Assembly: GCA_900455085.1 (NCBI GenBank)
Contig: UGTZ01000001.1
Coordinates: 2,138,501 to 2,202,500 of the forward strand
Length of the DNA: 64,000 nucleotides
Direction: 5' to 3'
Source: Providencia rettgeri
GTDB taxonomy: Bacteria > Pseudomonadota > Gammaproteobacteria > Enterobacterales > Enterobacteriaceae
Under the pieces are notes generated by a model. The model was not told the origin of the DNA, did no database searches, and saw only the letters and a program-made list of their open reading frames with translations. The position numbers were made by a program, and so were the translations under genes. Positions 38,491 through 48,108 of this stretch are shown piece after piece (the stretch's first letter is position 1; every line of letters begins with the position of its first letter).

Positions 38491-39186
38491 ATGCGTAAAT
38501 TATTTGTAGGATTAATGGCAGTGAGTGTAATGATAGTTGCATCTATTAACACAGCGAATGCAAGAAACTACCCTTGTTCTGGAAGTAAAGGGGGAATTGA
38601 TCGCTGTGAAGATGGTAAGTTTATTTGTAATGATGGTTCAACGAGTCGTTCAGAGCAAGTATGTACTATCGAGCTAAAAAATGATATCAACAACAAAGCA
38701 AAAGCCGCTGGTGCTGTGATTGGCACTGGTGTTGCCAAGCAATCAAGTAAACCATCTGTATCTGATTCAATAAAAAGCACGAGTGATAAAGCCAGCAAAA
38801 TAGCTTCTGATAAAGCTGACAAGGCCAGTGACAAAGCATCTGGCACTGCTAAAACAGTAAAAGAAAAGGCCTCTAAAACTGCGGATAAAGAAGTTAAAAA
38901 CGTGAAAGAAAAAGCATCTAAAGCCAAAGATAAAGAGTCTGCTAAAGCAGTAAAAGAAAAAGCGCCTAAAGCCGTAGATAAAGAGTCAGCTAAAGAAGTA
39001 AAAGAAAAAGCGGCTAAAGCCAAAGATAAAGAGTCAGTAAAAGCAGTAAAAGAAAAAGCGTCTAAAGCCGCAGATAAAGAGCCAGCTAAAGCAGTAAAAG
39101 AAAAGGCGTCTAAAGCCAAAGATAAAGAATCGGCTAAAGCAGCAAAAGATAAAGTAACAAAATCGACTAAAGAAAAAACTAATTAG
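38491..39186 (+). CDS. Secreted protein with YdcA-like N-domain and a Lys-rich 16-residue repeat tail
   Basis: The 231-residue protein has a signal peptide (MRKLFVGLMAVSVMIVASINTANA), a short Cys-containing domain (NYPCSGSKGGIDRCEDGKFICNDGS..C) like E. coli YdcA, then a low-complexity part. Residues 121-231 form seven imperfect 16-residue repeats of the type KAVKEKASKAKDKESA, giving a very basic, probably helical and extended rod (TolA- or LEA-like by composition, not proven). No function is known. A strong ribosome site and terminator bracket it as its own transcript, between prc and htpX. Base composition of the repeats is A-rich. It may be envelope- or peptidoglycan-associated; this is inference. 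Confidence 0.75.
   Translation: MRKLFVGLMAVSVMIVASINTANARNYPCSGSKGGIDRCEDGKFICNDGSTSRSEQVCTIELKNDINNKAKAAGAVIGTGVAKQSSKPSVSDSIKSTSDKASKIASDKADKASDKASGTAKTVKEKASKTADKEVKNVKEKASKAKDKESAKAVKEKAPKAVDKESAKEVKEKAAKAKDKESVKAVKEKASKAADKEPAKAVKEKASKAKDKESAKAAKDKVTKSTKEKTN
38851..39183 (+). repeat. Coding tandem repeat, seven units of about 48 bp
   Basis: The repeat DNA encodes imperfect 16-residue Lys/Ala/Glu units (the first has 15). Units differ at several codons so they are diverged rather than recently expanded. The 48-bp period keeps the frame, so unit number could vary between strains. Confidence 0.85.
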
Positions 39187-39220
39187 CCTTAGAACAAAAC
39201 AACAGATCGAGATAGAACAA

Positions 39221-39253
39221 AATAGTGCCACTTAATGTGGCATTATTTTTTAA
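39221..39253 (+). terminator. Terminator after the repeat protein gene
   Basis: 11-bp stem AATAGTGCCAC / GTGGCATTATT (one G-T pair), 5-nt loop and T6. Confidence 0.9.
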
Positions 39254-39527
39254 TAGAATGAAAGTAAAAATGAATATTCATTCATTTGGTGAATAAAATG
39301 AGTGGTAAGATAGATAAATACACTAAATTGCTTTTGGTGATTGACCAAACAGCTTTATCGTTTCAATTAAAATTAACTTTAAATTTAAATGGTTATTAAA
39401 TGAACCTTTAAAAATAAATGGTTAAATTTTTATCGTAAGAAGTTATAATTTATTTAGATTATGATAATGAGTTTTGAGCATAGCTATGTAAAGTTATGTT
39501 GTTTTTTAGGGTTTTCGCGTTAATGCA

Positions 39528-39555
39528 CTTGAAAAAGTGTGAAAAAACCTTATTT
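39528..39555 (+). promoter_or_regulatory. Sigma32-type heat-shock promoter before htpX
   Basis: CTTGAAA (39528-39534), a 13-bp spacer, then CCTTATTT (39548-39555) closely fits the sigma32 consensus CTTGAAA-N11-16-CCCCATNT (full -35, 6 of 8 in -10). htpX is a heat-shock gene in E. coli. The rest of the 418-bp gap 39187-39604 holds the preceding terminator and AT-rich DNA; a 33-codon ORF at 39298-39399 lacks support. Confidence 0.75.
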
Positions 39556-39604
39556 ATAAAGTAAATTCTACGTATATTTGTTTTTACCAAGGAATACATA
39601 AAAA

Positions 39605-40486
39605 ATGATGAGAATTGCTTTATTCTTACTCACGAACTTAGCGGTTATGTTTGTGTTTGGGATAATCCTAAGCTTAACTGGGATCCGTGGTAGTAGTGTT
39701 CAAGGCCTGATGATCATGGCCGGTCTATTTGGCTTTGGTGGTGCTTTCATATCACTATTAATGTCTAAATGGATGGCGCTGAAATCAGTCGGTGGCGAAG
39801 TTATCGAAACTCCACGTAACCAAACGGAACAATGGTTAGTCTCAACCGTTGAGCGCCAAGCACAACAAGTTGGCATTCAAATGCCACAAGTGGCTATCTA
39901 TCATGCACCAGATATCAACGCGTTCGCAACAGGTGCCCGTCGTGATGCTTCACTTGTCGCGGTGAGTACTGGGTTATTAGAAAATATGAGCCGTGATGAA
40001 GCGGAAGCGGTTATTGCTCATGAAATTAGCCATATTGCCAATGGCGACATGGTGACGATGACTTTATTACAAGGTGTCGTGAATACGTTCGTTATCTTTA
40101 TCTCACGTATAATTGCACAGGTTGCGGCAGGTTTTATGTCCAACAGTGATAACGAAAGTGAAAGTAGCAATGGTAACCCAATGGTTTATTTCGCGGTTTC
40201 TATGGTGCTTGAAATCGTCTTCGGTATTTTGGCGAGCATCATCACTATGTGGTTCTCTCGTTATCGTGAGTTCCATGCGGATGCTGGTTCGGCAAAATTA
40301 GTTGGTCGTGAAAAGATGATAGCTGCTTTGCAACGGTTAAAAACGAGCTATGAGCCACAAGAAGAAGGCCGTTTGATGGCATTTTGTATTAATGGCCGTG
40401 GGAAAGCATTTAGTGAGTTATTTTTATCACACCCACCATTAGACAAACGTATTGAAGCATTGCGCTCAGGTGAATACTTAAAGTAG
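39605..40486 (+). CDS. htpX: Inner-membrane zinc metalloprotease HtpX
   Basis: This 293-residue protein has two N-terminal membrane helices (about 4-22 and 34-54), the zinc motif HEISHIAN (HExxH) with the distal Glu in [15 protein letters not shown], and two further helices. It degrades damaged membrane proteins alongside FtsH. The C-terminal [12 protein letters not shown] motif is typical of M48B. Its promoter fits sigma32. Confidence 0.97.
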   Translation: MMRIALFLLTNLAVMFVFGIILSLTGIRGSSVQGLMIMAGLFGFGGAFISLLMSKWMALKSVGGEVIETPRNQTEQWLVSTVERQAQQVGIQMPQVAIYHAPDINAFATGARRDASLVAVSTGLLENMSRDEAEAVIAHEISHIANGDMVTMTLLQGVVNTFVIFISRIIAQVAAGFMSNSDNESESSNGNPMVYFAVSMVLEIVFGILASIITMWFSRYREFHADAGSAKLVGREKMIAALQRLKTSYEPQEEGRLMAFCINGRGKAFSELFLSHPPLDKRIEALRSGEYLK

Positions 40487-40539
40487 TAGCCGAGATAATG
40501 AGTCTAAGTTAGCTTTATATAGACAACAATCTCAGTATC

Positions 40540-40572
40540 TGCCCAGTAATAGTTTAATTACTGGGCATTTTT
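40540..40572 (+). terminator. Terminator of htpX
   Basis: Perfect 11-bp stem TGCCCAGTAAT / ATTACTGGGCA, 6-nt loop and T5. Confidence 0.93.
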
Positions 40573-40834
40573 ATTTATATAATATGTGAAATATATTCCC
40601 TCAAAATACCTATTCATATCTAACAGACTCAATCTTAATTTCGACTCGCAATTAATTGTATTAATAACTGCAATCGATAAATCACAAGTGAGCTTACTCA
40701 CAATCTTCTATTTTAAATGATGAATTACTGAAATTTTGTTCGCTTTTATTTTACTTTTAATCTTTATTAGATTGATAAGAAATTGTTATGGGTTTGGTTG
40801 TTTTGTTAATTAACATGAATTAATTGGGGGTAGG

Positions 40835-42218
40835 ATGGATTTGATAACTACGTGGTTAAGTGAACTAAATGGAGTGGTGTGGGGAGTACCAATGCTTGTT
40901 GGGATCTTAGGCGTTGGTATATATATGCAAATCCGGCTTGCATTTTTACCGATCAGAAAAATTGGAACGGGTTTTTAAGCTATTATTTCAAAAGAACGAA
41001 TCACGGGGTGAGGGACAAATATCACCTTTTAATGCATTAATGACAGCGTTATCGGCAACTATCGGTACGGGGAATATTGCCGGGGTAGCGACGGCAGTTG
41101 TTATGGGCGGGCCAGGCGCATTATTCTGGATGTGGATGACGGCATTAGTAGGAATGGCAACAAAATATTCTGAGGCTGTGTTAGCCGTTCGCTTTCGTGA
41201 AGTGGATAAATATGGCCAGTATATTGGCGGCCCAATGTACTACATTAAAAATGGATTAGGCCCTAAATGGATTTGGTTGGGAACATTGTTTGCCTTTTTT
41301 GGTGCATGTGCCAGTTTTGGCATTGGAAATACAGTACAAGCGAACTCAGTGGCAGATGTACTAGAAAGTAACTTTGGTGTGCATAAATGGTTGACTGCCG
41401 GGGTTTTAGTTTTATTAGTTGGTGCGGTGTTGATTGGTGGGCTGCGACGTATCTCTGATGTTGCAGGAAAACTTGTCCCATTTATGACCGTTGCCTATTT
41501 TGGCGCGGGTGTCATTGTACTTGGCATTTATTTTACTGAGATCCCTACTGCACTTTCTCTGGTTGTTACTTCGGCCTTTAACCCAGTTGCTGCCCAAGGT
41601 GGGTTTGCGGGGGCGGCAGTATGGGCCGCAATCCGCTTTGGAGTTGCGCGAGGCGTATTTTCCAATGAAGCTGGTTTGGGTAGTGCACCTATCGCCCATG
41701 CCGCTGCAAAAACACAAAACCCTATTCGCCAAGGACTTATTGCGATGTTAGGGACATTTATTGACACTATCATTGTGTGTTCTGTCACGGGGTTAACTAT
41801 CATTATAACTGGTGGGTGGTTGACTAGTGAAACAGGAGCGACATTAACCGCATCATCATTCCAAACGGCAATACCAGGTGGAAATTATATTGTTGCTATC
41901 GCATTAGCCATATTTGCATTTACCACTATTCTGGGGTGGAGTTTTTATGGCGAAAAGTGTGTGCAATATTTATTTGGGTTGCGCGCGATAAAGCCATATA
42001 GAGTGTTATGGTTGATTGCTTTACCTATCGGTGCAACACAATCACTTGATTTTGTTTGGTTATTGGCAGATACATTAAATGCCATGATGGCGATCCCTAA
42101 TTTGATTGCCTTGTTGCTGTTAAGCCCCGTTGTTTATCGGTTAACACGTGACCATATAAAAGATGTGAATGCAGACAGCATTGATATGGCAAAACAGTTG
42201 TACGACAGCAAATCATAA
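40835..42218 (+). pseudogene. Sodium:alanine (AGCS) symporter, frameshifted near the N-terminus
   Basis: The ATG at 40835 has an AGGA site and opens MDLITTWLSELNGVVWGVPMLVGILG; the frame hits a TAA after IRKIGTGF. One extra T in the T5 run at 40972-40976 shifts it; removing it gives FKLLFQKNESRGEGQISPF..., and the rest of the gene is a normal 460-residue AGCS transporter (ALSATIGTGNIAGVATAVVMGGPGALFWMWM, GGPMYYIKNGLG, NEAGLGSAPIAHAAA). These proteins carry alanine or glycine with Na+. The downstream open frame from 40914 begins with out-of-frame sequence. A homopolymer sequencing error is possible. Confidence 0.85.
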
Positions 42219-42225
42219 ACCAGCG

Positions 42226-42264
42226 ATAATAAGCTTCATTTTAATAGTGAAGCTTATTATTTCG
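42226..42264 (+). terminator. Hairpin after the AGCS symporter
   Basis: Perfect 13-bp stem ATAATAAGCTTCA / TGAAGCTTATTAT, 9-nt loop, short T stretch. Confidence 0.75.
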
Positions 42265-42416
42265 TCAATATCTCCCGTTATTAATCAATCTTCTCTATGA
42301 ATAGTATATAAATCATATATTTTTATAGGTAAAATTACGGAATTGCGTTAAACACGCTATGCTTAGAAGGGATAGTGTAAACCATACGTATTTTATAAAT
42401 TAAACAAGGGGATAGA

Positions 42417-42695
42417 ATGGATATTCTTGAGAAAACGTTATTATTTGGTAATGATTTTTTGACAACGACAAACCCCGCTAGGTTAGTTCCGTTTAAATTT
42501 GAGATCTATCGTTCTGAGCAAGGCTTTTACCATCGGGTATATAAGCAAGTTGGCATGTCTGGAGCTAACTTTGGGCAAACGTTTCAAGTGTGGGCTTTTG
42601 AAGAGCAGAAAAGTTGGGATAAGCAAACCGACGATACAACAGTTGATGAATACATTCAGCATTGCCAAGATATTTATAAACGCAATAATACATAA
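42417..42695 (+). CDS. Hypothetical 92-residue protein
   Basis: I do not recognise this protein. It is soluble, with no signal peptide or membrane segment, rich in aromatic residues (FKFEIYRSEQGFYHRVYKQVGM, FQVWAFEEQKSWDK) and acidic at the end (VDEYIQHCQDIYK), which suggests a compact beta-rich domain. The start follows AAGGGGATAG, a strong ribosome site at proper spacing. It lies between the AGCS symporter and yecF with its own untranslated region. Alternative antisense and +1 frames over the same DNA are shorter and lack ribosome sites. Confidence 0.65.
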   Translation: MDILEKTLLFGNDFLTTTNPARLVPFKFEIYRSEQGFYHRVYKQVGMSGANFGQTFQVWAFEEQKSWDKQTDDTTVDEYIQHCQDIYKRNNT

Positions 42696-42702
42696 GCTGT
42701 AG

Positions 42703-42739
42703 AAAAAAAGCCCCCTTCATAGGGTTCTGAAGGGGGAGC
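42703..42739 (-). terminator. Terminator downstream of yecF
   Basis: Stem GCCCCCTTCA / TGAAGGGGG, followed on the minus strand by seven T; about 130 bp after the yecF stop. Also a possible stop for the plus-strand hypothetical gene. Confidence 0.8.
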
Positions 42740-42870
42740 TAAATGAATAAAGAATGGTTTAATTCATGAATAAAGATAGATGATTTTCACGATTAAAACT
42801 TAGTTATTTGTGCAGTTTAAACCACTTAATAGTAGATATATCCTTAAAATAGCATTTATCGCTAAATAAT

Positions 42871-43092
42871 CTATTGGCGATACCCTGTTTTTATCTGTTC
42901 TAACGTATTTTTGTAGGTTTCTGCCTGCTTTTCGTCTTCCATTTGTGCAATTTCACGCTGCATCTTAATTAATATTTTACCTGCATCCGCTTGGCCGATA
43001 GCTTTTAGCATATGTGTCAGTAAATTTTTAAGACAAGTCACTTCATCCGCTAAAGTATTAACGTTAGGTTCAGTTGGAAAATGGTTTTTCAT
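42871..43092 (-). CDS. yecF: DUF2594 protein YecF
   Basis: The 73-residue protein matches E. coli YecF (74 aa) in VNTLADEVTCLKNLLTHMLKAIGQADAGKILIKM and the terminal LEQIKTGYRQ. It is mainly helical. Function is unknown; in E. coli it lies near sdiA and uvrY, but here it is next to sotB. Confidence 0.92.
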   Translation of the reverse strand: MKNHFPTEPNVNTLADEVTCLKNLLTHMLKAIGQADAGKILIKMQREIAQMEDEKQAETYKNTLEQIKTGYRQ

Positions 43093-43305
43093 TAAAGCGA
43101 TCCTTTGAGCATAAAAAATAATAGTGAGATTGTAGCATAGAAAGTAATAGGATGTGTTTTCAGATAACTGAATGTAATAAATATTCAGATAAATGGATTA
43201 AATTTGAACGCATAATTAAATGTAAGAGTTGGGGAAATAAAAATAAGTTGGCATGATATTTTTCTTGCTAATAGGCAAATAGGAGCCTTTATGAGTGATA
43301 AAAAA

Positions 43306-43323
43306 TTGTGATATAATTCACAA
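43306..43323 (+). promoter_or_regulatory. CRP/FNR-like palindrome enclosing a perfect -10 box before sotB
   Basis: TTGTGATATAATTCACAA contains TGTGA-N6-TCACA, the exact CRP core, and the six spacer bases are TATAAT (43312-43317). A regulator bound here would sit over the -10 and likely repress. It lies 140 bp before the sotB start; a second hairpin GTCGTTA..TAACGAC follows at 43330-43361 in the putative leader. The 370-bp gap 43093-43462 shows nothing else. Confidence 0.5.
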
Positions 43324-43462
43324 AAAAGTGTCGTTAGCAATATAGATTGCTTAGTAACGACTCAATCCTGTACTAAATACCAATATCCTTTCGCAGCATT
43401 TTTTACACACGGTTAAGCCGTTGGCATCTATTATTTGTGGGAAAGTAAAGGCTAAGAGAAAT

Positions 43463-44662
43463 ATGACGCAAGTTTCTAGAAAAACAGCTTGGATCCGTGT
43501 AATAGCATTAGCGGTTGCTGCATTTGTTTTTAACACAACAGAGTTTGTGCCTGTTGCATTACTCAGTGATATTGCAAAAAGCTTTGACATGACGGTCGCA
43601 CATACCGGATTAATGATAACAATCTACGCGTGGGTTGTGGCTTTGATGTCGTTACCTTTAATGCTATTAACCAGTAAAATAGAGCGTCGCAAATTATTAG
43701 CTTTCTTATTTGTTATCTTTATTGTTAGTCACATCATTTCAGGGTTTGCGTGGAGTTTTGATATTCTAATAGCAGGGCGTATTGGTGTCGCTTTGTCCCA
43801 TGCGGTATTTTGGTCAATTACGGCATCTTTAGCAATTCGGGTTGCTCCTGCAGGTAAAAAAGCTCAAGCGCTTGGGTTATTAGCGACGGGAACGGCATTG
43901 GCAACAGTATTAGGTCTTCCTCTTGGCCGTGTAGTTGGGCAATTCTTAGGTTGGCGAGCGACATTTTTAGGTATTGGTGTTATAGCATTGTTCACTATGG
44001 TTGTGTTGATTCGCTTTTTACCACGCTTACCAAGTGAACATTCAGGCTCGTTAAAAAGTGTGCCGATGCTATTCCAACGGCCAGCACTCGTTGGAATGTT
44101 CGCATTAACTGTTTTGGCTGTCACCGCACATTTTACGGCTTACAGTTATATTGAGCCTTTTGTTCGGGAAGTTGCCTTACAAAGTCAAAACTTTGCCACG
44201 TTATTACTACTGATTTTTGGTGGTGCGGGTATTGTTGGAAGCGTAATATTTAGCCGTTACAGCAGCAAATTTTCATTATCATTCTTACCTGCAGCAATCG
44301 CATTTATGACGATTTGCTTATTATTATTGATGCCATTAGGTAGAGATGTTTGGTCGTTGATTATGTTATCAGTGTTCTGGGGAATGGCCATGATGTGTAT
44401 TGGTTTAGGAATGCAAGTTAAGGTCATTGATTTATCTCCAGATGCCACCGACTTGGCTATGTCAATTTTCTCTGGAATTTTTAACATTGGCATTGGTGCT
44501 GGCGCACTGTTAGGCAATCAAGTTATTGTTCATATGGGAATGACCCAGATTGGTTATATTGGCGGTGCGATTGGTGTCATAGCATTCATTTTGTGTGTCT
44601 TTTTATTCAAGCGCTATAGTGAGTCTCTTAACGATAGAGTAGACGTTGCCGCAAATCACTAA
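43463..44662 (+). CDS. sotB: MFS sugar efflux transporter SotB (YdeA)
   Basis: This 399-residue protein has twelve membrane helices. The E. coli SotB pattern is clear: [86 protein letters not shown], and [17 protein letters not shown]. It exports arabinose and other sugars or toxic analogues. The start at 43463 ([10 protein letters not shown]) fits the family N-terminus; the frame upstream to 43421 is out of homology. A CRP-like site overlaps the putative promoter. Confidence 0.92.
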   Translation: MTQVSRKTAWIRVIALAVAAFVFNTTEFVPVALLSDIAKSFDMTVAHTGLMITIYAWVVALMSLPLMLLTSKIERRKLLAFLFVIFIVSHIISGFAWSFDILIAGRIGVALSHAVFWSITASLAIRVAPAGKKAQALGLLATGTALATVLGLPLGRVVGQFLGWRATFLGIGVIALFTMVVLIRFLPRLPSEHSGSLKSVPMLFQRPALVGMFALTVLAVTAHFTAYSYIEPFVREVALQSQNFATLLLLIFGGAGIVGSVIFSRYSSKFSLSFLPAAIAFMTICLLLLMPLGRDVWSLIMLSVFWGMAMMCIGLGMQVKVIDLSPDATDLAMSIFSGIFNIGIGAGALLGNQVIVHMGMTQIGYIGGAIGVIAFILCVFLFKRYSESLNDRVDVAANH

Positions 44663-44690
44663 CTCGCATTCTCATCATGAAGTCGAGATG

Positions 44691-44732
44691 AAAGCTCTGT
44701 GTTATTTTAATGATAAACAGAGCTTTTTTATC
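44691..44732 (+). terminator. Terminator of sotB
   Basis: AAAGCTCTGT / ACAGAGCTTT perfect stem, 16-nt loop and T6. Confidence 0.88.
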
Positions 44733-44801
44733 GTTATCTGAGTAAATAATCTAAAAAATAATAAATTTTATCATTACTAATTCTAATAATAAGGAAATAT
44801 A

Positions 44802-45134
44802 ATGAAGGGGCTGGGTTTTTTATTGATGTCGATTATTGCCGAAGTCATTGCAACGACAACACTGAAGGCGTCTGATGGTTTTAGTCGTTTTTGGCCATCG
44901 TTGATTGTTATTATCGGTTATGCAGTCTCTTTTTGGGGGCTTTCGCAGGTGGTAAAAGTTATGCCATTAGGTATTGCTTATGCAATTTGGTCAGGTTTAG
45001 GGATTGTATTGGTTTCCGTTGCTGCAATTTTTATTTACAACCAAAAACTCGATTTACCTGCAATTATTGGTATGCTATTAATTATTATTGGTGTCTTAGT
45101 CATCAATCTATATTCAAAAAGCGGCGGGCACTAA
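44802..45134 (+). CDS. Small multidrug resistance (SMR) efflux protein
   Basis: The 110-residue, four-helix protein has the SMR fingerprint: the substrate-coupling Glu in LMSIIAEVIATTTLKASDGF, the helix 2 block, LGIAYAIWSGLGIVLVSVAA and a closing GVLVINLYSKSGGH. EmrE of E. coli is also 110 residues. It exchanges protons for lipophilic cations. The precise subtype (EmrE- or Gdx-like) cannot be fixed, but the WSGLG motif and length favour the Qac group. A lipoprotein gene follows 46 bp later. Confidence 0.92.
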   Translation: MKGLGFLLMSIIAEVIATTTLKASDGFSRFWPSLIVIIGYAVSFWGLSQVVKVMPLGIAYAIWSGLGIVLVSVAAIFIYNQKLDLPAIIGMLLIIIGVLVINLYSKSGGH

Positions 45135-45180
45135 GCGGTTATTGCAGAATGTTCAGGTGGCATCTTTGGAGAAGCAGGAA

Positions 45181-45480
45181 ATGAGGCATAGGGTTAATCA
45201 ATTTTTTAAACCAGTACTAACAATGTTACTCACTGGGGCTATATCTGTCATGCTATCTGCGTGTGGTAGCTCAAACATAGATAACTCTGTGGAACATTCT
45301 GCGAGTCAATATGCTCAACAAGTGGTCAATTTAGGCCCTGGGGCACAAGAGGCCTGTGTTTCAGCGGGTGGGTTACCAGCGCTCACATTAGAATTAAATG
45401 GGTCACAAACAGCTGTATGCCAATTTGCGAATGGTAAACGTTGTGCTGTTGACATTATACAATCGGGTGCTTGTATATAA
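45181..45480 (+). CDS. DUF333-type outer-membrane lipoprotein
   Basis: The 99-residue protein has a lipoprotein signal (LLTGAISVMLSAC, lipobox LSAC) and a C-terminal DUF333-like region with four cysteines (EACVSAGG, AVCQFANGKRC, SGAC). Members such as YoaF are poorly understood. I take the ATG at 45181 (MRHRVNQFF) with a CAGGA site; the frame runs to 45142. It lies 46 bp after the SMR gene and could be co-transcribed. Confidence 0.75.
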   Translation: MRHRVNQFFKPVLTMLLTGAISVMLSACGSSNIDNSVEHSASQYAQQVVNLGPGAQEACVSAGGLPALTLELNGSQTAVCQFANGKRCAVDIIQSGACI

Positions 45481-45495
45481 CTCTTCTTTTTATGA

Positions 45496-45540
45496 AGTTA
45501 ATTAACCTTTTATTAATCATTAATATGAGGTTAATTAACT
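45496..45540. repeat. Perfect 13-bp inverted repeat upstream of ydeP
   Basis: AGTTAATTAACCT (45496-45508) and AGGTTAATTAACT (45528-45540) form a perfect inverted repeat with a 19-bp spacer; each arm is itself near-palindromic. It lies about 230 bp before ydeP and right after the lipoprotein gene. There is no T-tract. It could be a terminator for the lipoprotein or a regulator-binding pair. Confidence 0.5.
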
Positions 45541-45768
45541 ATATGTATTCATTTAAATTAGTTTTGTTTTAATATTTATCTTTTCATTTATTGAGTTGTA
45601 TTTTCATTTCTTATTCTTAAGTCGTCTAATTACGAGCATCTATTTAAGTGCTTATTTTAATTATTGATATTTAACGATGATATTACTAATATTAAATAAC
45701 AAAGAATATTTTAGATAATTATAAAAGCACATATAAAGACATTTACATTTATTAAAGAGTAATGCCAA

Positions 45769-48051
45769 ATGAAAAAGAAAATTGAAGAGTATGATGGCCC
45801 CGCTGCCGGTTGGGGGGCTGTAAAAGCAGTTGCAGAAGCATTACGTGGCCAAATGAAAGTAGGTCATGACATAATTGCGATGTTTGAAATGAATAAGGTA
45901 GACGGCTTTGATTGCCCTGGCTGTGCATGGCCTGACCCAGTACATACGGCGTCATTTGATATTTGTGAAAATGGTGCAAAAGCAATTGCTTGGGAAGCCA
46001 CATCTAAAAAAACAACGCCGGAATTTTTTTCTAAATATACCGTAACAGAGTTACTTGAGTGGGATGACTTTCATTTAGAGGATGAAGGGCGTTTAACTCA
46101 CCCCATGAAATATAATTCACAAACAGATAAATATGAACCTATCGAATGGGAAGATGCATTTCAACAAATAGGTACGCGTTTACAAAGTTATTCAGACCCA
46201 AATACTGTTGAGTTTTATACATCAGGTCGAACTTCAAATGAAGCCGCATTCTTATATCAGCTACTTGCTCGTGAGTATGGCACAAACAATTTCCCTGATT
46301 GTTCAAATATGTGCCATGAACCAACGAGTGTTGGTCTTGCTGACTCTATTGGTGTCGGCAAGGCGACAGTATTGCTAGACGATTTTGATAAAGCGGATTT
46401 AGTTATTTGTATAGGTCATAACCCTGGGACTAACCACCCGAGGATGTTGAGCTCATTGCGTGAAGTTTCTAAACGTGGCGCTAAAATCATTGCCATAAAC
46501 CCTTTAAGAGAGCGAGGTCTTGAACGTTTTACCTACCCGCAAGACGTGGTAGAAATGCTAACGTTAGAGTCTACCCCTTTAGCAGGACACTATTATAAAG
46601 TTCGTGTTGGTGGAGACACTGCGTTACTTAAAGGTGTGATGAAGTTATTGATTGAAAAACACCAAGCTGCAGTAGATGCAGGAAAAGAGCCTATTCTTGA
46701 TACTGAATTTATATCAACTCATACACAGGGTTATGAAGCTTTAAAAAATGACTTACTGACAACGAGTTGGAAAGATATTTTAAGGGTTTCTGGCTTACCG
46801 CGTGAGTCTATCGAAGAGATTGCGGATCTTTATATTGAGGCAAAAAGTACCATTATTTGTTATGGTATGGGGATCACTCAGCACGAGCATGGTACGCAAA
46901 ATGTTCAGCAACTCGTTAATTTATTACTACTGAAAGGTAATATTGGTCGGGAAGGTGCGGGGATTTGCCCTTTGCGTGGTCATTCGAATGTTCAAGGTGA
47001 TAGAACCGTTGGTATTACGGAAAAACCGTCAAAAAGCTTTTTAGACAAAATTGAACAACGATTTGGTTTTAAACCACCAAGCGAATTTGGTCATGCAGCC
47101 GTCGCGAGCATGCAAGCCATTTCTGAAGGAAAAGCGAAGGCTTTAATCTGCATGGGCGGAAACTTAGCAGTTGCCATGCCAGATAAAGACGCTTGTTTTG
47201 CAGGTATGAAAAAGCTTGATTTAGCGGTGCACACAGCAACTAAACTAAATCGCTCCCATTTATTAACCGCTAAGCAGACATTTTTATTACCTGTATTAGG
47301 TCGCAGTGAAATAGACAGGCAAAGCAGTGGTGTGCAATGTGTGACCGTAGAAGACTCAATGTCGATGGTTCACGCTTCAAAAGGTTTACTTAAACCGTGT
47401 AGCCCTTATCTTAAATCTGAGTGTGCGATTATTGCAGGAATAGCTAAAGCGACAATACCGCAGAGTAAAGTTGAATGGGATGATTTTATCGGCAATTACG
47501 ATTTGATTCGTGACGCGATGGAAGCGGTATTACCTGGTTTTGATGATTATAATGCACGCATTAAAATCCCTGGGGGATTCCATCTGACTAATGCGGCTTC
47601 TGAGCGTCGTTGGTTAACGCAGTCAGGCAAAGCTAATTTTATACCGACAGAAGGCGTTATTGAAGACCCGAATTCAGCAGTTAACAGTGAACTCATTTTG
47701 GCAACATTGCGTAGCCATGACCAATATAATACAACAATTTATGGATTAAATGACCGATATCGCGGTGTGTTTGGGCAACGAGATGTTGTTTTCATCAGTG
47801 GTGCAGAAGCCCAAAAACAGAAGTTACAAGCGGGAGATAAAGTGAATCTCATCGCATTAGACCGCGAGCAGAAACCAACAAAACGGCGTTTAGATAACCT
47901 CACTGTGGTGATTTATGATATGGCAGACCGTAGTGTTGCCACTTATTTCCCTGAAGCTAATAATTTAATTTCGTTGGATAATTTCGACCCGCAATGTGGT
48001 ATTCCTGCGTATAAAAATATCCCTGTGAAATTAGAGCGAGTCATTCAATAG
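45769..48051 (+). CDS. ydeP: FdhF-family molybdopterin oxidoreductase YdeP
   Basis: This 760-residue protein (E. coli YdeP 759) has the molybdopterin dinucleotide fold. An N-terminal [11 protein letters not shown] and [11 protein letters not shown] block lacks a full 4Fe-4S ligand set, as in the family. [79 protein letters not shown] and [26 protein letters not shown] are clear matches. E. coli YdeP is linked to acid resistance; the substrate is unknown. It stands alone with a terminator. Confidence 0.95.
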   Translation: MKKKIEEYDGPAAGWGAVKAVAEALRGQMKVGHDIIAMFEMNKVDGFDCPGCAWPDPVHTASFDICENGAKAIAWEATSKKTTPEFFSKYTVTELLEWDDFHLEDEGRLTHPMKYNSQTDKYEPIEWEDAFQQIGTRLQSYSDPNTVEFYTSGRTSNEAAFLYQLLAREYGTNNFPDCSNMCHEPTSVGLADSIGVGKATVLLDDFDKADLVICIGHNPGTNHPRMLSSLREVSKRGAKIIAINPLRERGLERFTYPQDVVEMLTLESTPLAGHYYKVRVGGDTALLKGVMKLLIEKHQAAVDAGKEPILDTEFISTHTQGYEALKNDLLTTSWKDILRVSGLPRESIEEIADLYIEAKSTIICYGMGITQHEHGTQNVQQLVNLLLLKGNIGREGAGICPLRGHSNVQGDRTVGITEKPSKSFLDKIEQRFGFKPPSEFGHAAVASMQAISEGKAKALICMGGNLAVAMPDKDACFAGMKKLDLAVHTATKLNRSHLLTAKQTFLLPVLGRSEIDRQSSGVQCVTVEDSMSMVHASKGLLKPCSPYLKSECAIIAGIAKATIPQSKVEWDDFIGNYDLIRDAMEAVLPGFDDYNARIKIPGGFHLTNAASERRWLTQSGKANFIPTEGVIEDPNSAVNSELILATLRSHDQYNTTIYGLNDRYRGVFGQRDVVFISGAEAQKQKLQAGDKVNLIALDREQKPTKRRLDNLTVVIYDMADRSVATYFPEANNLISLDNFDPQCGIPAYKNIPVKLERVIQ

Positions 48052-48070
48052 GTTAATTTTATCACTTAGG

Positions 48071-48102
48071 AACCCCAAATGTTGAATATAACATTTGGGG
48101 TT
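48071..48102. terminator. Bidirectional terminator between ydeP and dsbB
   Basis: Perfect 13-bp stem AACCCCAAATGTT / AACATTTGGGGTT, 6-nt loop, between convergent genes. Confidence 0.88.
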
Positions 48103-48108
48103 TAAAGG

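Noticed and set aside
38568..39119. Long antisense ORF (183 codons) with Ala/Phe/Ser repeats
   Set aside because: It is the mirror of the lysine-rich repeat gene; the repeat keeps the reverse frame open. No ribosome site and no domain.
38851..39183. Regular 48-bp repeats resembling a CRISPR-like array
   Set aside because: They are coding, contiguous without spacers, and give a regular 16-residue protein repeat.
39298..39399. 33-codon ORF between the repeat protein and htpX
   Set aside because: No ribosome site, low-complexity composition and no recognised similarity.
41415..41803. Overlapping ORFs on both strands in the AGCS gene
   Set aside because: They are shadows; the transporter frame has full family similarity.
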